NCBI RefSeq assembly: GCF_004216905.1
Contig: NZ_SGXJ01000006.1
Coordinates: forward strand, 1 to 64,000
Length of the DNA: 64,000 nucleotides
Source: Kribbella sp. VKM Ac-2569
Lineage (GTDB): Bacteria > Actinomycetota > Actinomycetes > Propionibacteriales > Kribbellaceae
Direction of reading: 5' to 3'
The position numbers and the translations under genes were made by a program. Positions 7,671 through 16,518 of the stretch are shown here, one piece after another (the stretch's first letter is position 1; each line of letters begins with the position of its first letter). Under the pieces are notes generated by a model. The model did no database searches and was not told the origin of the DNA. It saw nothing but the letters and a program-made list of their open reading frames with translations.

Positions 7671-9503
7671 GTGATTGTCTCCGTGCAGTCTTATCCATGC
7701 GCCGAGCGTCTGACGCTCGTGGAGCAGGTGCACGGTTGTACCGTCGCGGACCCGTACCGCTGGCTCGAGGACCCTTCGGCGTCCGAGCACTGGCTGCGGG
7801 ACCAGGACGACCTGTGGCTGACGTACGCCGCGTCGCTGACCAACCGGTTCCGCTGGAAGAACCGGGTGAGGCAGTTGTCCGACGTCAGCAGCGTGTCCAC
7901 GCCCGTCTGGCGCGGCGACCGCTGCTTCACCCTGCGCCGTGAGACCGGGCAGCAGTACGCCGTGCTGAACGTCGACGAGACGCCGCTCATCGACCCGAAG
8001 CAACTCGATCCGAGCGGTCTGACCACGCTCGACGCCTGGCAGCCCTCTCCGGACGGCACCAAGCTGGCATACCAACTCTCCCGCGGCGGTGACGAGCGTT
8101 CGTCGCTCCACGTCCTCGACGTGCTGTCGGGCGAGCTGATCGACGGCCCGCTCGACGGCTGCCGCTACTCCCCCGTGGCCTGGCTCCCGGACAACGAGAC
8201 CTTCTACTACGTGCGCTTCCGTCAGGTACGCCGCCACCGCCTGGGCGACCCCGACGACGCCACGATCCTTGCCGACGAGGCGTCGTACGGGCTGGAGATC
8301 AGCGCGAACGGTCGCTGGCTGACGATCTGTACGACGACCGATGTGTGGCTCGCCGACCTGACAACGAACGCGCCCCCACGGCACCTCCCGCAGGACACGA
8401 CCACGATCATGTCGGTCGGTCCGGACGGCCGTTTGTACGTCGTCACCACCCAGGACGCGCCCACCGGTCGGATCTGCGTCGGCGACCCGACCGAGCCGAC
8501 CGTCTGGCACGACTACATCCGCCCGAACGCACCGCTAACCGGTCTCGCCGTCCTCGACGACGTCGTCCTGGTCAGCACGGCAACCGAGATCGCCGTCCAC
8601 GACCGCCCAACCGGCCGTCGGCTCCGTACCCTCGAATTGCCCGTCCACGGGTCCATCGGCTCGCTCACAGCGCACGGCAATCGCGCCTGGTTCAGCTACA
8701 CCGACAGCGTCACGCCGCCGACGGTCTGGTGCTACGACGCGAGCATGGGGCAAACGACCGGCCGGTCAGAGTCACAGGACCTTGAGACACACCAGCTGGC
8801 GACCAGTTCCGGCGTCGAGCTGCGGGTCATCGGCAAACCAGGGCCGCGTCCCACGATTCTCTACGGGTACGGCGGGTTCGGGCAGGCGCTCACCCCGACG
8901 TACTCCGCCTTCGCGCTGGCCTGGGTCGAAGCCGGCGGCTCGTTCGTCACTGCGACCGTCCGCAACGACACCCGCCACAACAAGCAGAACAGTTTCGACG
9001 ACTTCATCACCGCCGCCGAGCACCTGATCGCCGAAGGCTGGACGACCGCCGACCAGCTCGCCATCTGCGGTGAGTCGAACGGCGGTCTCCTGACGGCGGC
9101 AGCACTCACCCAACGCCCGGAACTGTTCGCCGCCGCGGTCTGCTCAGCACCGCTGACCGACATGATCCGCTACGAACTCTCGGGTCTCGGCGAGCGCTGG
9201 ACCGCGGAGTACGGCTCGGTCAAGAACCCCGACGACTTCAAGACTCTGGCGAGCTACTCGCCGTACCACCGCGTCGCCGACGGCGTGAAGTACCCGGCCG
9301 TGCTGCTGACGGCGTTCGGGAACGACACCCGCGTCGACCCGCTGCATGCGAGGAAGCTGTGCGCGGCGCTGCAGCACGCGACGGCGAGCAGCCGGCCGGT
9401 GCTGCTGCGGTTCGAGCCGGACGCCGGACATACGACCGGCGGCATCAACCTGGCCGCCGACATCCTCGCCTTCGTCGCCGATCAGACGGGCCTGGGCTCA
9501 TGA
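7671..9503 (+). CDS. flaP: Prolyl oligopeptidase (S9 family), lanthipeptide leader peptidase
   Basis: 610 residues from GTG 7671, with AAGGAG 8 bp upstream. An upstream in-frame start at 7557 would add an unconserved tail. The N-terminal part (HGCTVADPYRWLEDP) and a beta-propeller middle are typical of prolyl oligopeptidases. The alpha/beta hydrolase domain has nucleophile Ser469 in GESNGG, Asp in NDTRVDP and His in DAGHT. In the K. flavida flavipeptin system a prolyl oligopeptidase cleaves the modified precursor after Pro. Position directly behind the precursor and a Pro at residue 12 of the leader support the same role. No signal peptide is visible, so it acts in the cytoplasm. It overlaps the exporter gene by 4 bp. 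Confidence 0.92.
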   Translation: MIVSVQSYPCAERLTLVEQVHGCTVADPYRWLEDPSASEHWLRDQDDLWLTYAASLTNRFRWKNRVRQLSDVSSVSTPVWRGDRCFTLRRETGQQYAVLNVDETPLIDPKQLDPSGLTTLDAWQPSPDGTKLAYQLSRGGDERSSLHVLDVLSGELIDGPLDGCRYSPVAWLPDNETFYYVRFRQVRRHRLGDPDDATILADEASYGLEISANGRWLTICTTTDVWLADLTTNAPPRHLPQDTTTIMSVGPDGRLYVVTTQDAPTGRICVGDPTEPTVWHDYIRPNAPLTGLAVLDDVVLVSTATEIAVHDRPTGRRLRTLELPVHGSIGSLTAHGNRAWFSYTDSVTPPTVWCYDASMGQTTGRSESQDLETHQLATSSGVELRVIGKPGPRPTILYGYGGFGQALTPTYSAFALAWVEAGGSFVTATVRNDTRHNKQNSFDDFITAAEHLIAEGWTTADQLAICGESNGGLLTAAALTQRPELFAAAVCSAPLTDMIRYELSGLGERWTAEYGSVKNPDDFKTLASYSPYHRVADGVKYPAVLLTAFGNDTRVDPLHARKLCAALQHATASSRPVLLRFEPDAGHTTGGINLAADILAFVADQTGLGS

Positions 9504-11152
9504 TCAGCTTCGGAGAGGTGGCGAAGCACGGTCGGGGCTGGTTGCCGTTGATCGGGGTCAACGCACTCATCGGCAGCGCCGTCACGCTCGCACTGCCGAC
9601 GATCCTCGGTCGTTCGGTCGACTCGATCGTGGCCGGCACCGGCTACACGCGCTGGCTGGTCGTCGCGGCCGCGCTCATCGGACTCGGGATCGCGGCGAGC
9701 ATCGTCGACGCGTTCGCCGGCGCGGCCTGCGTCGCCGAGACCACCGCCTGGCTGCGCCATCGGCTGGTCCGGCACGTCGTCCGCGGCGGTCCCGGCGGTA
9801 CGCGCGACTTCGAGACCGGCGACCTCGTCACCCGCGTCTCGGCCAACGCCACCGACGCCGCCCAGGCCGGACCGGCCGCGGTGACCGCGATCGCCGCCAT
9901 CGCTCCCCCGCTTGGCAGCCTCGTACTGCTGGCAGTGATCGACCCCTGGCTCGCCGCCGCGTTCTTCGGCGGCGTCCTACTCGTGGTCGTCGTCCTCTGG
10001 ACCTTCGCCAAACGGACCGCCGACGTCAGCCTCGCCTACCAGGAGACCCAGGGCCGTATCGCTGCCCTACTGTCCGAGTCGCTGACTGGCATCCGCACCA
10101 TCACGGCCGCCGGTACGACGGAGCGCGAGGAGCGCCGCATCCTCGGTCTGCTCCCCGAACTGCACCGCAACGGCGTCGTCACCTGGCGGATCCTGGCTCG
10201 CTCCGGCGCGCAGGCCGCGGTCGTCGGCCCGCTCGTTTTGGTCGCCGTCCTGGCCGTCGGCGGACTGCAACTCGTAGCCGGCAACATCACGGCGGGCGAG
10301 CTGTTCGCTGCCTCGCAGTACGCCGTTCTTGGCGCCGGTCTCGGCAACCTGACCGGTGTGCTCGGCGAGCTCGCCCGCGCCAAGGCCGGCGTCCGGCGGT
10401 CCGCCGAGGTGATCGGGGTCGAGCCCGTCGCCCACGGCACCTTGACGCTGCCGGCCGGTCCCGGGCAACTGACGTTCGACGGGGTCAGCGTGGTCGCCGA
10501 CGGGAACGTCCTGCTGGACAACGTGAATCTCGATCTCCCGGGTGGGATCACGATCGCCGTCGTCGGCCCGAGCGGAGCCGGCAAGTCCGTCTTCGCGGCG
10601 GTCGCCGCGCGGCTGCGGGACCCGTCGACCGGTCAGGTCTCGCTGGACGGCGTACCGCTGCAGGCCGTCAGCCGGCGTGCGCTGCGCAGCGCGGTCGGGT
10701 GCGCGTTCGAGCGTCCGCAGTTGGTCGGCCGGACGGTCGGCGAGGCGATCGACCCGCACACGGTCAGCCCGGTCCGTACGCTCGCCGCCGCCCGCGCCAC
10801 GCACGCCCACGACTTCGTCAGCCGCCTGCCCGACGGGTACTTCACTTCGTTGCGCAAGGCACCGATGTCCGGCGGCGAACGGCAACGCCTCGGCCTTGCC
10901 CGCGCCTGGTCGGCCGGTCGCCTGCTGGTCCTCGACGACGCGATGTCGAGCCTGGACACCGCGACCGAACGCCAGATCAGCCGCACCCTCACCGAGGACC
11001 GGCACCACCGCACCCGCCTGATCGTCACCCACCGCCCGGCTACCGCCGCCCGCGCAGACCTGGTCATCTGGCTCGACCACGGCCAGGTCCAAGCCATCGC
11101 TCCGCACGCCGACCTCTGGCACAACACGTCGTACAGATCTGTCTTCGGATGA
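9500..11152 (+). CDS. ABC exporter half-transporter (membrane + ATPase), lanthipeptide cluster
   Basis: 550 residues from the ATGA overlap at 9500. An N-terminal six-helix exporter domain (about 1-300) is followed by an ATPase with Walker A GPSGAGKS, an MSGGERQR signature, Walker B LLVLDDAMSSLD and the switch His in VTHRP. It resembles RamA/RamB-type exporters of SapB clusters. It is coupled by 4-bp overlaps to the peptidase before it and a second half-transporter after it, which suggests a heterodimer exporting the mature peptide. The Walker B catalytic Glu position is Asp-Ala (LDDA) rather than the usual DE, so this may be the degenerate ATP site of the pair. Confidence 0.9.
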   Translation: MISFGEVAKHGRGWLPLIGVNALIGSAVTLALPTILGRSVDSIVAGTGYTRWLVVAAALIGLGIAASIVDAFAGAACVAETTAWLRHRLVRHVVRGGPGGTRDFETGDLVTRVSANATDAAQAGPAAVTAIAAIAPPLGSLVLLAVIDPWLAAAFFGGVLLVVVVLWTFAKRTADVSLAYQETQGRIAALLSESLTGIRTITAAGTTEREERRILGLLPELHRNGVVTWRILARSGAQAAVVGPLVLVAVLAVGGLQLVAGNITAGELFAASQYAVLGAGLGNLTGVLGELARAKAGVRRSAEVIGVEPVAHGTLTLPAGPGQLTFDGVSVVADGNVLLDNVNLDLPGGITIAVVGPSGAGKSVFAAVAARLRDPSTGQVSLDGVPLQAVSRRALRSAVGCAFERPQLVGRTVGEAIDPHTVSPVRTLAAARATHAHDFVSRLPDGYFTSLRKAPMSGGERQRLGLARAWSAGRLLVLDDAMSSLDTATERQISRTLTEDRHHRTRLIVTHRPATAARADLVIWLDHGQVQAIAPHADLWHNTSYRSVFG

Positions 11153-12834
11153 GACGAGAGCTGTCGTACGGCGCTGCCGCGCTGCGGAAGCGGGCCACGG
11201 TCAAGTTGATCGGGTGGTCGGTTCCGGAGATCCTGCCGACGGCGGTGTACGGGATCGCGGTGGCGCGGGCGACGGACAGCTTTCTCGATGGACACGCGTG
11301 GCAAGGAATCGCCTGGCTGGGTGGGTTGATCGTGACGGCTTGCCTGGGGGCGGCCGGCGCGCGGCAGGTGTACGGGCGGCTCGGTGAGCTGGTCGAGCCG
11401 TTGCGGGACGATCTGGTACGCCGGGTTGTCGGCGGCGCGCTCCGGTCCGGGGACGACGGGGCGGTCGCGCGGCTGAACCGGCAGGTGGAGATCGTCCGCG
11501 ACACGTTCGCGGGTCTGGTCCTCGTACTGCGCAGTTTCGCGGTCACGCTGTTCGGCGTACTGACCGGGCTGTTGTCACTCGCTCCGCTCGTTGCCGCATT
11601 CGTCGTACCGCCGTTCTTGCTGGGGTTCGTGCTGTCGCTCGCGGTCCTCGGGATGGCAGCAGACCGGGTGCGCGCGTCGCTGACCGCGGACGAGGAACTC
11701 GCCGCGTCGGCCGGGATGGTGTTCGGCGGGGTGCGCGACATCTCCGCGGCCGGCACCGAGGAGTACGCCGAGTGGTTGGTCGGCCAGCCGATCGAGGCCC
11801 ACGCGGCGGCGGAGCGCGCGCTGGCGAAAGTGTCGGCGCTGCGGACGTTGTGCTTCGCGGTCGGCGGTTGGCTTCCGTTGCTGATCCTGCTCGCGGCCGG
11901 GCCGTGGCTGGTGGGGCGTGGAGTCAGCACGGGCACGTTGCTCGGGGGCCTCACCTACGTTCTGATCGGCTTGCAACCGGCGCTGAACACGGTGATGAAC
12001 GCTCTGGGCGACAGCGGCCTGCGGTACGTGATCACGCTCGGCCGGATCCTCGACGCCTCGACACCCGCCGAAGAACCGCGACCGGTCGACGAATTGAACG
12101 GCTACCAGGTCCGGCTGCGTGGGCTGACGTTCGCGTACGGCCCCAAAGCCGAGCCGGTGCTCGACAACCTCGAGCTGACGATCCCCGAAGGTGAACACCT
12201 CGCCGTCGTCGGCCCCAGCGGCATCGGCAAGTCGACGCTGGCCGGCCTGGTCTGCGGAATGCTCACGCCGACGGCCGGCCGATTGCTGCTGGGCGGTGCA
12301 CCACCAACCGATGTCGCCACCGATCGACTCGCGCAGACCCGGGTCCTGATCCCGCAGGAGGCCTACGTCTTCAGCGGCACCGTTCGCGACAACCTCGCCT
12401 ACTTGTTGCCCGACGCAACAGATCACCAGCTCGAGCTCGCCGCGAAGACCATCGGCGCCGAGCAACTCGTCGAACGCATCGGCGGCCTGCACGCCACCGT
12501 CCGGCCGAACGAGCTCTCCGCCGGCGAGAAGCAACTGCTTGCGCTGGTGCGCGCCTATCTGTCACCCGCACCGCTCGTAGTGCTCGACGAGGCGACCTGT
12601 TTCCTCGACCCCGAGGCCGAACGGCTGGCCGAAGAGGCGTTCGCGAAGCGGCACGGAACGCTCATCGTGATCGCGCACCGCATCAGTTCCGCCCTGCGCG
12701 CGCGCCGCATCCTCGTCCTGGACGGCAACCAGGCCACCCTCGGGACCCACGCCACCCTGATGCGAACGTCCCGCATGTACCGCGACCTGCACGGCAACTG
12801 GACGCCCGGCGCTCAGATCCAGCCGGCGTCCTGA
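11149..12834 (+). CDS. ABC exporter half-transporter, second subunit
   Basis: 561 residues from ATG 11149 (overlaps the previous stop). Transmembrane domain about 1-310. The ATPase domain has Walker A GPSGIGKST, a degenerate signature LSAGEKQL and Walker B LVVLDEATCFLD with the catalytic Glu intact. Together with the upstream half-transporter it gives one canonical and one altered site, the usual pattern of a heterodimeric exporter. It probably moves the class III lanthipeptide across the membrane. The 3' end overlaps the convergent regulator gene by 22 bp. Confidence 0.9.
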   Translation: MRRELSYGAAALRKRATVKLIGWSVPEILPTAVYGIAVARATDSFLDGHAWQGIAWLGGLIVTACLGAAGARQVYGRLGELVEPLRDDLVRRVVGGALRSGDDGAVARLNRQVEIVRDTFAGLVLVLRSFAVTLFGVLTGLLSLAPLVAAFVVPPFLLGFVLSLAVLGMAADRVRASLTADEELAASAGMVFGGVRDISAAGTEEYAEWLVGQPIEAHAAAERALAKVSALRTLCFAVGGWLPLLILLAAGPWLVGRGVSTGTLLGGLTYVLIGLQPALNTVMNALGDSGLRYVITLGRILDASTPAEEPRPVDELNGYQVRLRGLTFAYGPKAEPVLDNLELTIPEGEHLAVVGPSGIGKSTLAGLVCGMLTPTAGRLLLGGAPPTDVATDRLAQTRVLIPQEAYVFSGTVRDNLAYLLPDATDHQLELAAKTIGAEQLVERIGGLHATVRPNELSAGEKQLLALVRAYLSPAPLVVLDEATCFLDPEAERLAEEAFAKRHGTLIVIAHRISSALRARRILVLDGNQATLGTHATLMRTSRMYRDLHGNWTPGAQIQPAS

Positions 12835-13427
12835 GCCTTCCGGATCGCCTCGATCCGGCTGCGGGATCCGGTCTTGGCGAGGATCCGGGACAGGTAGTTC
12901 CGCACGGTGCCCGCGCTGAGGCTGAGCGTGCGGGCAACCTCCTGCGCCGTCGCGCCGGTGGTGACGTGCCGCAGTACTTCGCACTCACGATCGGTCAGCG
13001 GGTTGTCACCAGCCTTCAACGCCGCCACAGCCAGCCGTACGTCGACCACGGGCAGTCCTTTCGCGACATCGCGCACCGCCTGCACGAGGAGGTCCGTGGT
13101 CGCATCGGTCGCGATCAGCCCGATCCGCGGCGCCTGCTTCACCAGCGCCAGGCTGGTCGCCGCGATCGCCTCGTGGTCGATCAGCACCAGCACGCCGCGC
13201 CCGGCGAGTTTGCGGCAGAGTTCCTCGATCCGGATGCGGCCGGGCAGTTGCGGGTCGAGCAGGAACACGTCCGGACGCCGCCCGGCCACCTGGAGGACGT
13301 CGTCCGAGCGGTCCAGCTCGGCCACCACGTCCAGGTCGTTCTCCCTTGCCAGCACCGCGGCCAGTGCACCACGCACCAATGTGCCGCGATGGCCGAGAGC
13401 CACTCGGATCAACGCTTCTGCCCCCAT
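12813..13427 (-). CDS. NarL/FixJ-type response regulator (LuxR HTH), probable cluster regulator
   Basis: 204 residues from the ATG at 13427 (MGAEALIRVALGHRG). An upstream start at 13460 adds only 11 residues. The receiver domain (1-120) keeps the phospho-acceptor-like Asp in VFLLDPQLPG. The C-terminal LuxR helix-turn-helix reads LTDRECEVLRHVTTGATAQEVARTLSLSAGTVRNYLSRI. No histidine kinase is nearby, so it may be an orphan, as RamR is for the SapB genes. Its gene converges on the ABC transporter with a 22-bp tail overlap, which favours a link to the cluster. That link is inference. Confidence 0.87.
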   Translation of the reverse strand: MGAEALIRVALGHRGTLVRGALAAVLARENDLDVVAELDRSDDVLQVAGRRPDVFLLDPQLPGRIRIEELCRKLAGRGVLVLIDHEAIAATSLALVKQAPRIGLIATDATTDLLVQAVRDVAKGLPVVDVRLAVAALKAGDNPLTDRECEVLRHVTTGATAQEVARTLSLSAGTVRNYLSRILAKTGSRSRIEAIRKAQDAGWI

Positions 13428-13695
13428 CACATCCGTCGCCTCATCCACTGGCTGCCGCATCCCGATCGCCGGACGGCGGCACCCGTGTCTCGATAACGAG
13501 CGAACTGTCCGGACGACACGGGACAGCGCCGTCGAAGTGGCCCCGGAAAGCCGTTTTCAGGCGGTGGTAAACCGATCGGTTCCGACCATCGGCCATCGGC
13601 GTGTCGAGCCCGGAAACCGTTCTGTTGTTGGGGTTTCGGAATGTCAGGCCCTGGAAAAAGTTCGGGGCAGATCGGAATCCGGGGTTGCGTTTCCG

Positions 13696-13769
13696 CCGAA
13701 CGTCCCACAGGATGACTCAGGTCACGCCGTTACCGGGGCGTGACCGTTCGGACGCCGTCCTGTGACCTG
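13696..13769 (+). promoter_or_regulatory. Structured 5' leader with mutually exclusive pairings, upstream of the Rpf-like gene
   Basis: GGTCACGCC (13720-13728) pairs with GGCGTGACC (13737-13745), and outside it CCGAACG (13696-13702) pairs with CGTTCGG (13745-13751). The same upstream strand can instead pair further down: CAGGTCAC (13718-13725) with GTGACCTG (13762-13769) and CACAGGA (13706-13712) with TCCTGTG (13758-13764). Competing helices are what a switch needs. Rpf-type genes of actinobacteria often carry the c-di-AMP (ydaO) riboswitch, but I could not match its conserved segments here. The rest of 13428-13843 shows no gene. Confidence 0.5.
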
Positions 13770-13843
13770 TCCGAGTGCCCCTCCCCTGCACGGGGGGCCT
13801 GGTGCGTCCCACCATGCCCAAGCTCACAAGGAGCGCTTTTCAG

Positions 13844-14476
13844 ATGTCCAAGGCCCGACATGCGCGCACCCGGCGAAGTACCCGCCGGGTGGCTCGAACC
13901 CTCTCCATCGCCGGTCTGGGAGCCGGCATCACCGCGGCCGGCGCCGGTGCGGCGTTCGCGACCGACTACCAGGTCAAGTCCGGTGACACCCTCTCCGAGA
14001 TCGCCCAGGCCAACGGCGCCGACTGGCACGAGCTGGCCCGGATCAACAACCTGAAGGACCCCAACCTCATCCTGATCGGGCAGACCCTGTCGCTGGACGG
14101 CGTGAAGAAGGCCGCCACCTCTGCGCCGAAGAAGGTCACCAAGAAGGCCGAGAAGAAGACCTCGAAGTCCGAGAAGACCGAGCGCAAGGCCCGGTCCAGC
14201 CGTTCCGAGGACCGCCCGGCGACCAGGAGCGGCAAGGCCAACCTGAGCGGTGCCTGGGCCAAGGTCGCGAACTGCGAGTCCAGCGGCAACCCGCGCGCGG
14301 TGAACCCGGCCGGCTACTACGGGCTGTTCCAGTTCGACCTCCGGACCTGGCGCAGCGTCGGCGGTTCAGGCAACCCGGCGAAGGCCTCCGCGGCCGAACA
14401 GTTGATGCGTGCGAAGAAGCTCTACGCGCAGCGCGGCGCCTCCCCGTGGCCCGTCTGCGGCAAGTACCTCCGCTGA
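13844..14476 (+). CDS. Secreted LysM + transglycosylase-like (resuscitation-promoting-factor-type) protein
   Basis: 210 residues from ATG 13844, with AAGGAG at 13828-13833. An ATG at 13814 is a second choice. It has a basic, hydrophobic signal segment ending GAAFA, then a LysM domain (YQVKSGDTLSEIAQANG, about 41-86) that binds peptidoglycan. A Lys/Ser-rich linker follows, then a C-terminal Rpf-like domain (about 132-210) with ANCESSGNPRAVNPAGYYGLFQF, where the Glu is the predicted catalytic acid. It would cleave cell-wall glycan during growth or spore outgrowth. A long structured leader precedes it and a strong hairpin follows it. Confidence 0.9.
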   Translation: MSKARHARTRRSTRRVARTLSIAGLGAGITAAGAGAAFATDYQVKSGDTLSEIAQANGADWHELARINNLKDPNLILIGQTLSLDGVKKAATSAPKKVTKKAEKKTSKSEKTERKARSSRSEDRPATRSGKANLSGAWAKVANCESSGNPRAVNPAGYYGLFQFDLRTWRSVGGSGNPAKASAAEQLMRAKKLYAQRGASPWPVCGKYLR

Positions 14477-14483
14477 CCCGGCA

Positions 14484-14528
14484 GCCGGGCGGGCCGGTGG
14501 TAGACCGTCCTCCCACCACCTGCCCGGC
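14484..14528 (+). terminator. Rho-independent-like terminator of the Rpf-like gene
   Basis: GCCGGGC (14484-14490) pairs with GCCCGGC (14522-14528), and GGTGGT (14496-14501) pairs with ACCACC (14515-14520), forming a two-part GC-rich stem 8 bp after the stop codon. No T-run follows, as is common in high-GC actinobacteria. Confidence 0.7.
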
Positions 14529-14540
14529 ACACCCCTGGAC

Positions 14541-14601
14541 GCTTCCCGCTCATCGTGGCGGGTAGGCGCAAACTCATCCGTGAGCGCGATGAGCGGGAAG
14601 C
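14541..14601. terminator. Perfect 15-bp inverted repeat between convergent genes
   Basis: GCTTCCCGCTCATCG (14541-14555) is repeated inverted at 14587-14601 with a 31-nt loop that itself contains a small stem (CTCA/TGAG). It sits between the Rpf-like gene and the convergent methyltransferase, so a bidirectional terminator, chiefly serving the minus-strand gene, is likely. Confidence 0.6.
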
Positions 14602-14610
14602 ACCAGTGGA

Positions 14611-15261
14611 TCAGGCGCGCTTGATGACGAGCATCTCGTCGGCGCCGACCTGGAACTCGAAGGGCACCTTGCGGATCTCGTAGGTCACGCCCTCGAGTGA
14701 GTCCAGCAGTTCCGGCAGCCACGGGATCGGTTCGCCGGCCCCCTGCAGCACCAGCGGGAAGATCCGCACCTCGGCGTTGCTGACCCGGATCAGTTCACGC
14801 AGCGCGGTCTCGTGCCAGTCCCGGTCGTACTTATCTGCCCAGGTGAACAGCAGGTGCGAGCACAGCACCAACTCGAACCGCCGATCGCCGAACGGCAGAT
14901 CCGGCAGTCCCGCGGCGACGTACCGCTCCGGCGCGGCCGCGACGTCCTGCAGGAACCGGTCGGCCGCCTCGATTCGGAGCTGGTCCTTCCGCTCCGGCGA
15001 TCCGTACCAGTGCCAGACGAAACTGCCCTCGTGCTCGCCGATGATCCCCGACGTCGCCGGCAGGCTGCGCCGGACACTGTCGACGAGTTCGGGATGGTCC
15101 AGCTCGTACGCCGGATCGACGGCGATCGCGTCCACGCCGCGGGCCGCGGCCTCGGCGGTGAAGCCGGCGCCACCCGCGCAGCAGTCGAGCACGGAGTCGG
15201 GGAGTTCCTTCAGGTCGAACATCGCTTCGTACTCGGCGTACGAGCGCGAGGTCACCAGCAC
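14611..15261 (-). CDS. SAM-dependent methyltransferase, class I-like
   Basis: 216 residues. SAM-binding motif I reads SVLDCCAGGAGFTAEAA near residue 23, motif II has an acidic end in AIAVDPAYE, and a post-motif region LPDLPFGDRRFELVLCSHLLF is of the type seen in small-molecule methyltransferases. The substrate is unknown. The stop is near the 15-bp inverted repeat, and only 4 bp separate its start from the upstream membrane protein gene, so the two are probably co-transcribed. Confidence 0.82.
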   Translation of the reverse strand: MLVTSRSYAEYEAMFDLKELPDSVLDCCAGGAGFTAEAAARGVDAIAVDPAYELDHPELVDSVRRSLPATSGIIGEHEGSFVWHWYGSPERKDQLRIEAADRFLQDVAAAPERYVAAGLPDLPFGDRRFELVLCSHLLFTWADKYDRDWHETALRELIRVSNAEVRIFPLVLQGAGEPIPWLPELLDSLEGVTYEIRKVPFEFQVGADEMLVIKRA

Positions 15262-15265
15262 GGGT

Positions 15266-15907
15266 CTACCTTTCGACGGTTGTCTTCCGGCGCAGCCTGC
15301 CGTCGAGGGTGGTCGCCCCCGCCGCCAGAGCCAGGAACAGTACCGCCACCAGCAGACAGTTCAGTAGCACCCGCCCGTAGCCGTGCTCGTCGACGTTCAC
15401 GAACGGGTACGGGTAGAAACCGACGAACGCGCCGCGCACCAGCGTGAACACCAGCCACAGCACCGGGTACACGATCGACCACCCGACGACCCGCCAGTCG
15501 GTGAGACCGCGCGGCCCGAACAGCAGCCAGCCCAGTACGCCGACCACCGGCGCGGCGGTGTGCAGCAGCAAGTTCGCGACCGACCCCCAGCCGTGCAGGT
15601 CGTCGGTCCCGGCCAGTACGGCGTGGTAGACGATCCCCGTCACCGCGATACAGAGCACGCCATTCAGCCGGAGCGTCTTGAACAGCTCGTCACCCGACCG
15701 GCCCGGCTGCACCGCGAGCATCAACGCCGTCCCGCCGAGCAAGAGGTTCGACTGGATCGTGAAGAAGGCGAACACGTTGAACACCCGCTCCGGGTTGTCC
15801 GGGAAGAACCCCTCGCTCCCGTTCGCCGTCACCGCCAACTGGATGACGATCCCGCACACCACGATCAACCCGGTGATCGCCGCCCAGACCCGCCCGACCT
15901 TTGTCAT
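15266..15907 (-). CDS. Pr6Pr/FAR-17a-like six-helix membrane protein
   Basis: 213 residues with six hydrophobic segments. The helix-2 stretch NVFAFFTIQSNLLLG and the later GAFVGFYPYPFVNVDEHGYGRVLLNCL match the bacterial Pr6Pr family, distantly related to FAR-17a/AIG1 proteins. Function is not established for bacterial members. It is followed closely by the methyltransferase gene in the same direction. Confidence 0.8.
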   Translation of the reverse strand: MTKVGRVWAAITGLIVVCGIVIQLAVTANGSEGFFPDNPERVFNVFAFFTIQSNLLLGGTALMLAVQPGRSGDELFKTLRLNGVLCIAVTGIVYHAVLAGTDDLHGWGSVANLLLHTAAPVVGVLGWLLFGPRGLTDWRVVGWSIVYPVLWLVFTLVRGAFVGFYPYPFVNVDEHGYGRVLLNCLLVAVLFLALAAGATTLDGRLRRKTTVER

Positions 15908-15947
15908 GCCGAGAATGTACGACGAGTCACCGTGTGATTCCGGGAGG

Positions 15948-16487
15948 TCAGACGGACTGCTTCTCCCGGGACGCCCCGTCGAACGAGTAGCTGAACGAGA
16001 CGACGGCGTCGATCGCCAGCACGAGCGTCCAGGTGCCGGCCGGGGCGAGCACCGCGTCGTACCCGCGACCGGAGAGCAGGCCGAGGCCGATCATGATGCC
16101 GACGCCGACGCCGTACGCGAGCAGGTGTCGGAACCAGCCGGCGCGTTCGCGGCGGGCGCGCTCCGGACCTTTCTTCGGCGGCTTCACCGGACGCGGCGCG
16201 CCACCCATGAAGTGTGCGGCCCACTGGTCCGCCCACTTCAGCGTCTGGTGCCCGAACCCGACGCTGACGCCGATGAAGATCGCGGCCAGCGAGTGCTTGA
16301 ACGAGGGCTCCGCTCCCCGGTGGATGTCCAGGACGCTCGCGACCAGCATCACGACGTCGACCAGGGGTACGCCGGCCAGCAGGACGAGACCGGCCTTCGG
16401 CTGCCGCAGCAGGTAGCGCGTCACCAGGCCGGCAGCGAGCAGGACCCAGAATCCGATCTCACACGCGGCGATCACAGCGATCAGCAC
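15948..16487 (-). CDS. Membrane protein of unknown function
   Basis: 179 residues with about four to five hydrophobic segments (an N-terminal pair, a middle SLAAIFIGVSVGFG and a C-terminal pair) and a basic loop PRPVKPPKKGPERARRERAG in the middle. I do not recognise the family. It is divergent from the TetR regulator, with the likely operator in the 77 bp between them, so it is the best candidate target of that regulator. Confidence 0.75.
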   Translation of the reverse strand: MLIAVIAACEIGFWVLLAAGLVTRYLLRQPKAGLVLLAGVPLVDVVMLVASVLDIHRGAEPSFKHSLAAIFIGVSVGFGHQTLKWADQWAAHFMGGAPRPVKPPKKGPERARRERAGWFRHLLAYGVGVGIMIGLGLLSGRGYDAVLAPAGTWTLVLAIDAVVSFSYSFDGASREKQSV

Positions 16488-16518
16488 AGCGTCCCTCCCG
16501 AGAAAGTTTTCAGTACGA

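Noticed and set aside
9346..11148. In-frame 5' extension (9346-11148) of the second ABC transporter gene, making a 1162-codon protein
   Set aside because: The added 600 codons read the first transporter gene in the wrong frame. The real start is the ATG at 11149 with the usual 4-bp overlap.
13461..13843. Standard c-di-AMP (ydaO) riboswitch before the Rpf-like gene
   Set aside because: Expected from the family, but the conserved blocks were not found by eye. Only competing helices are reported.
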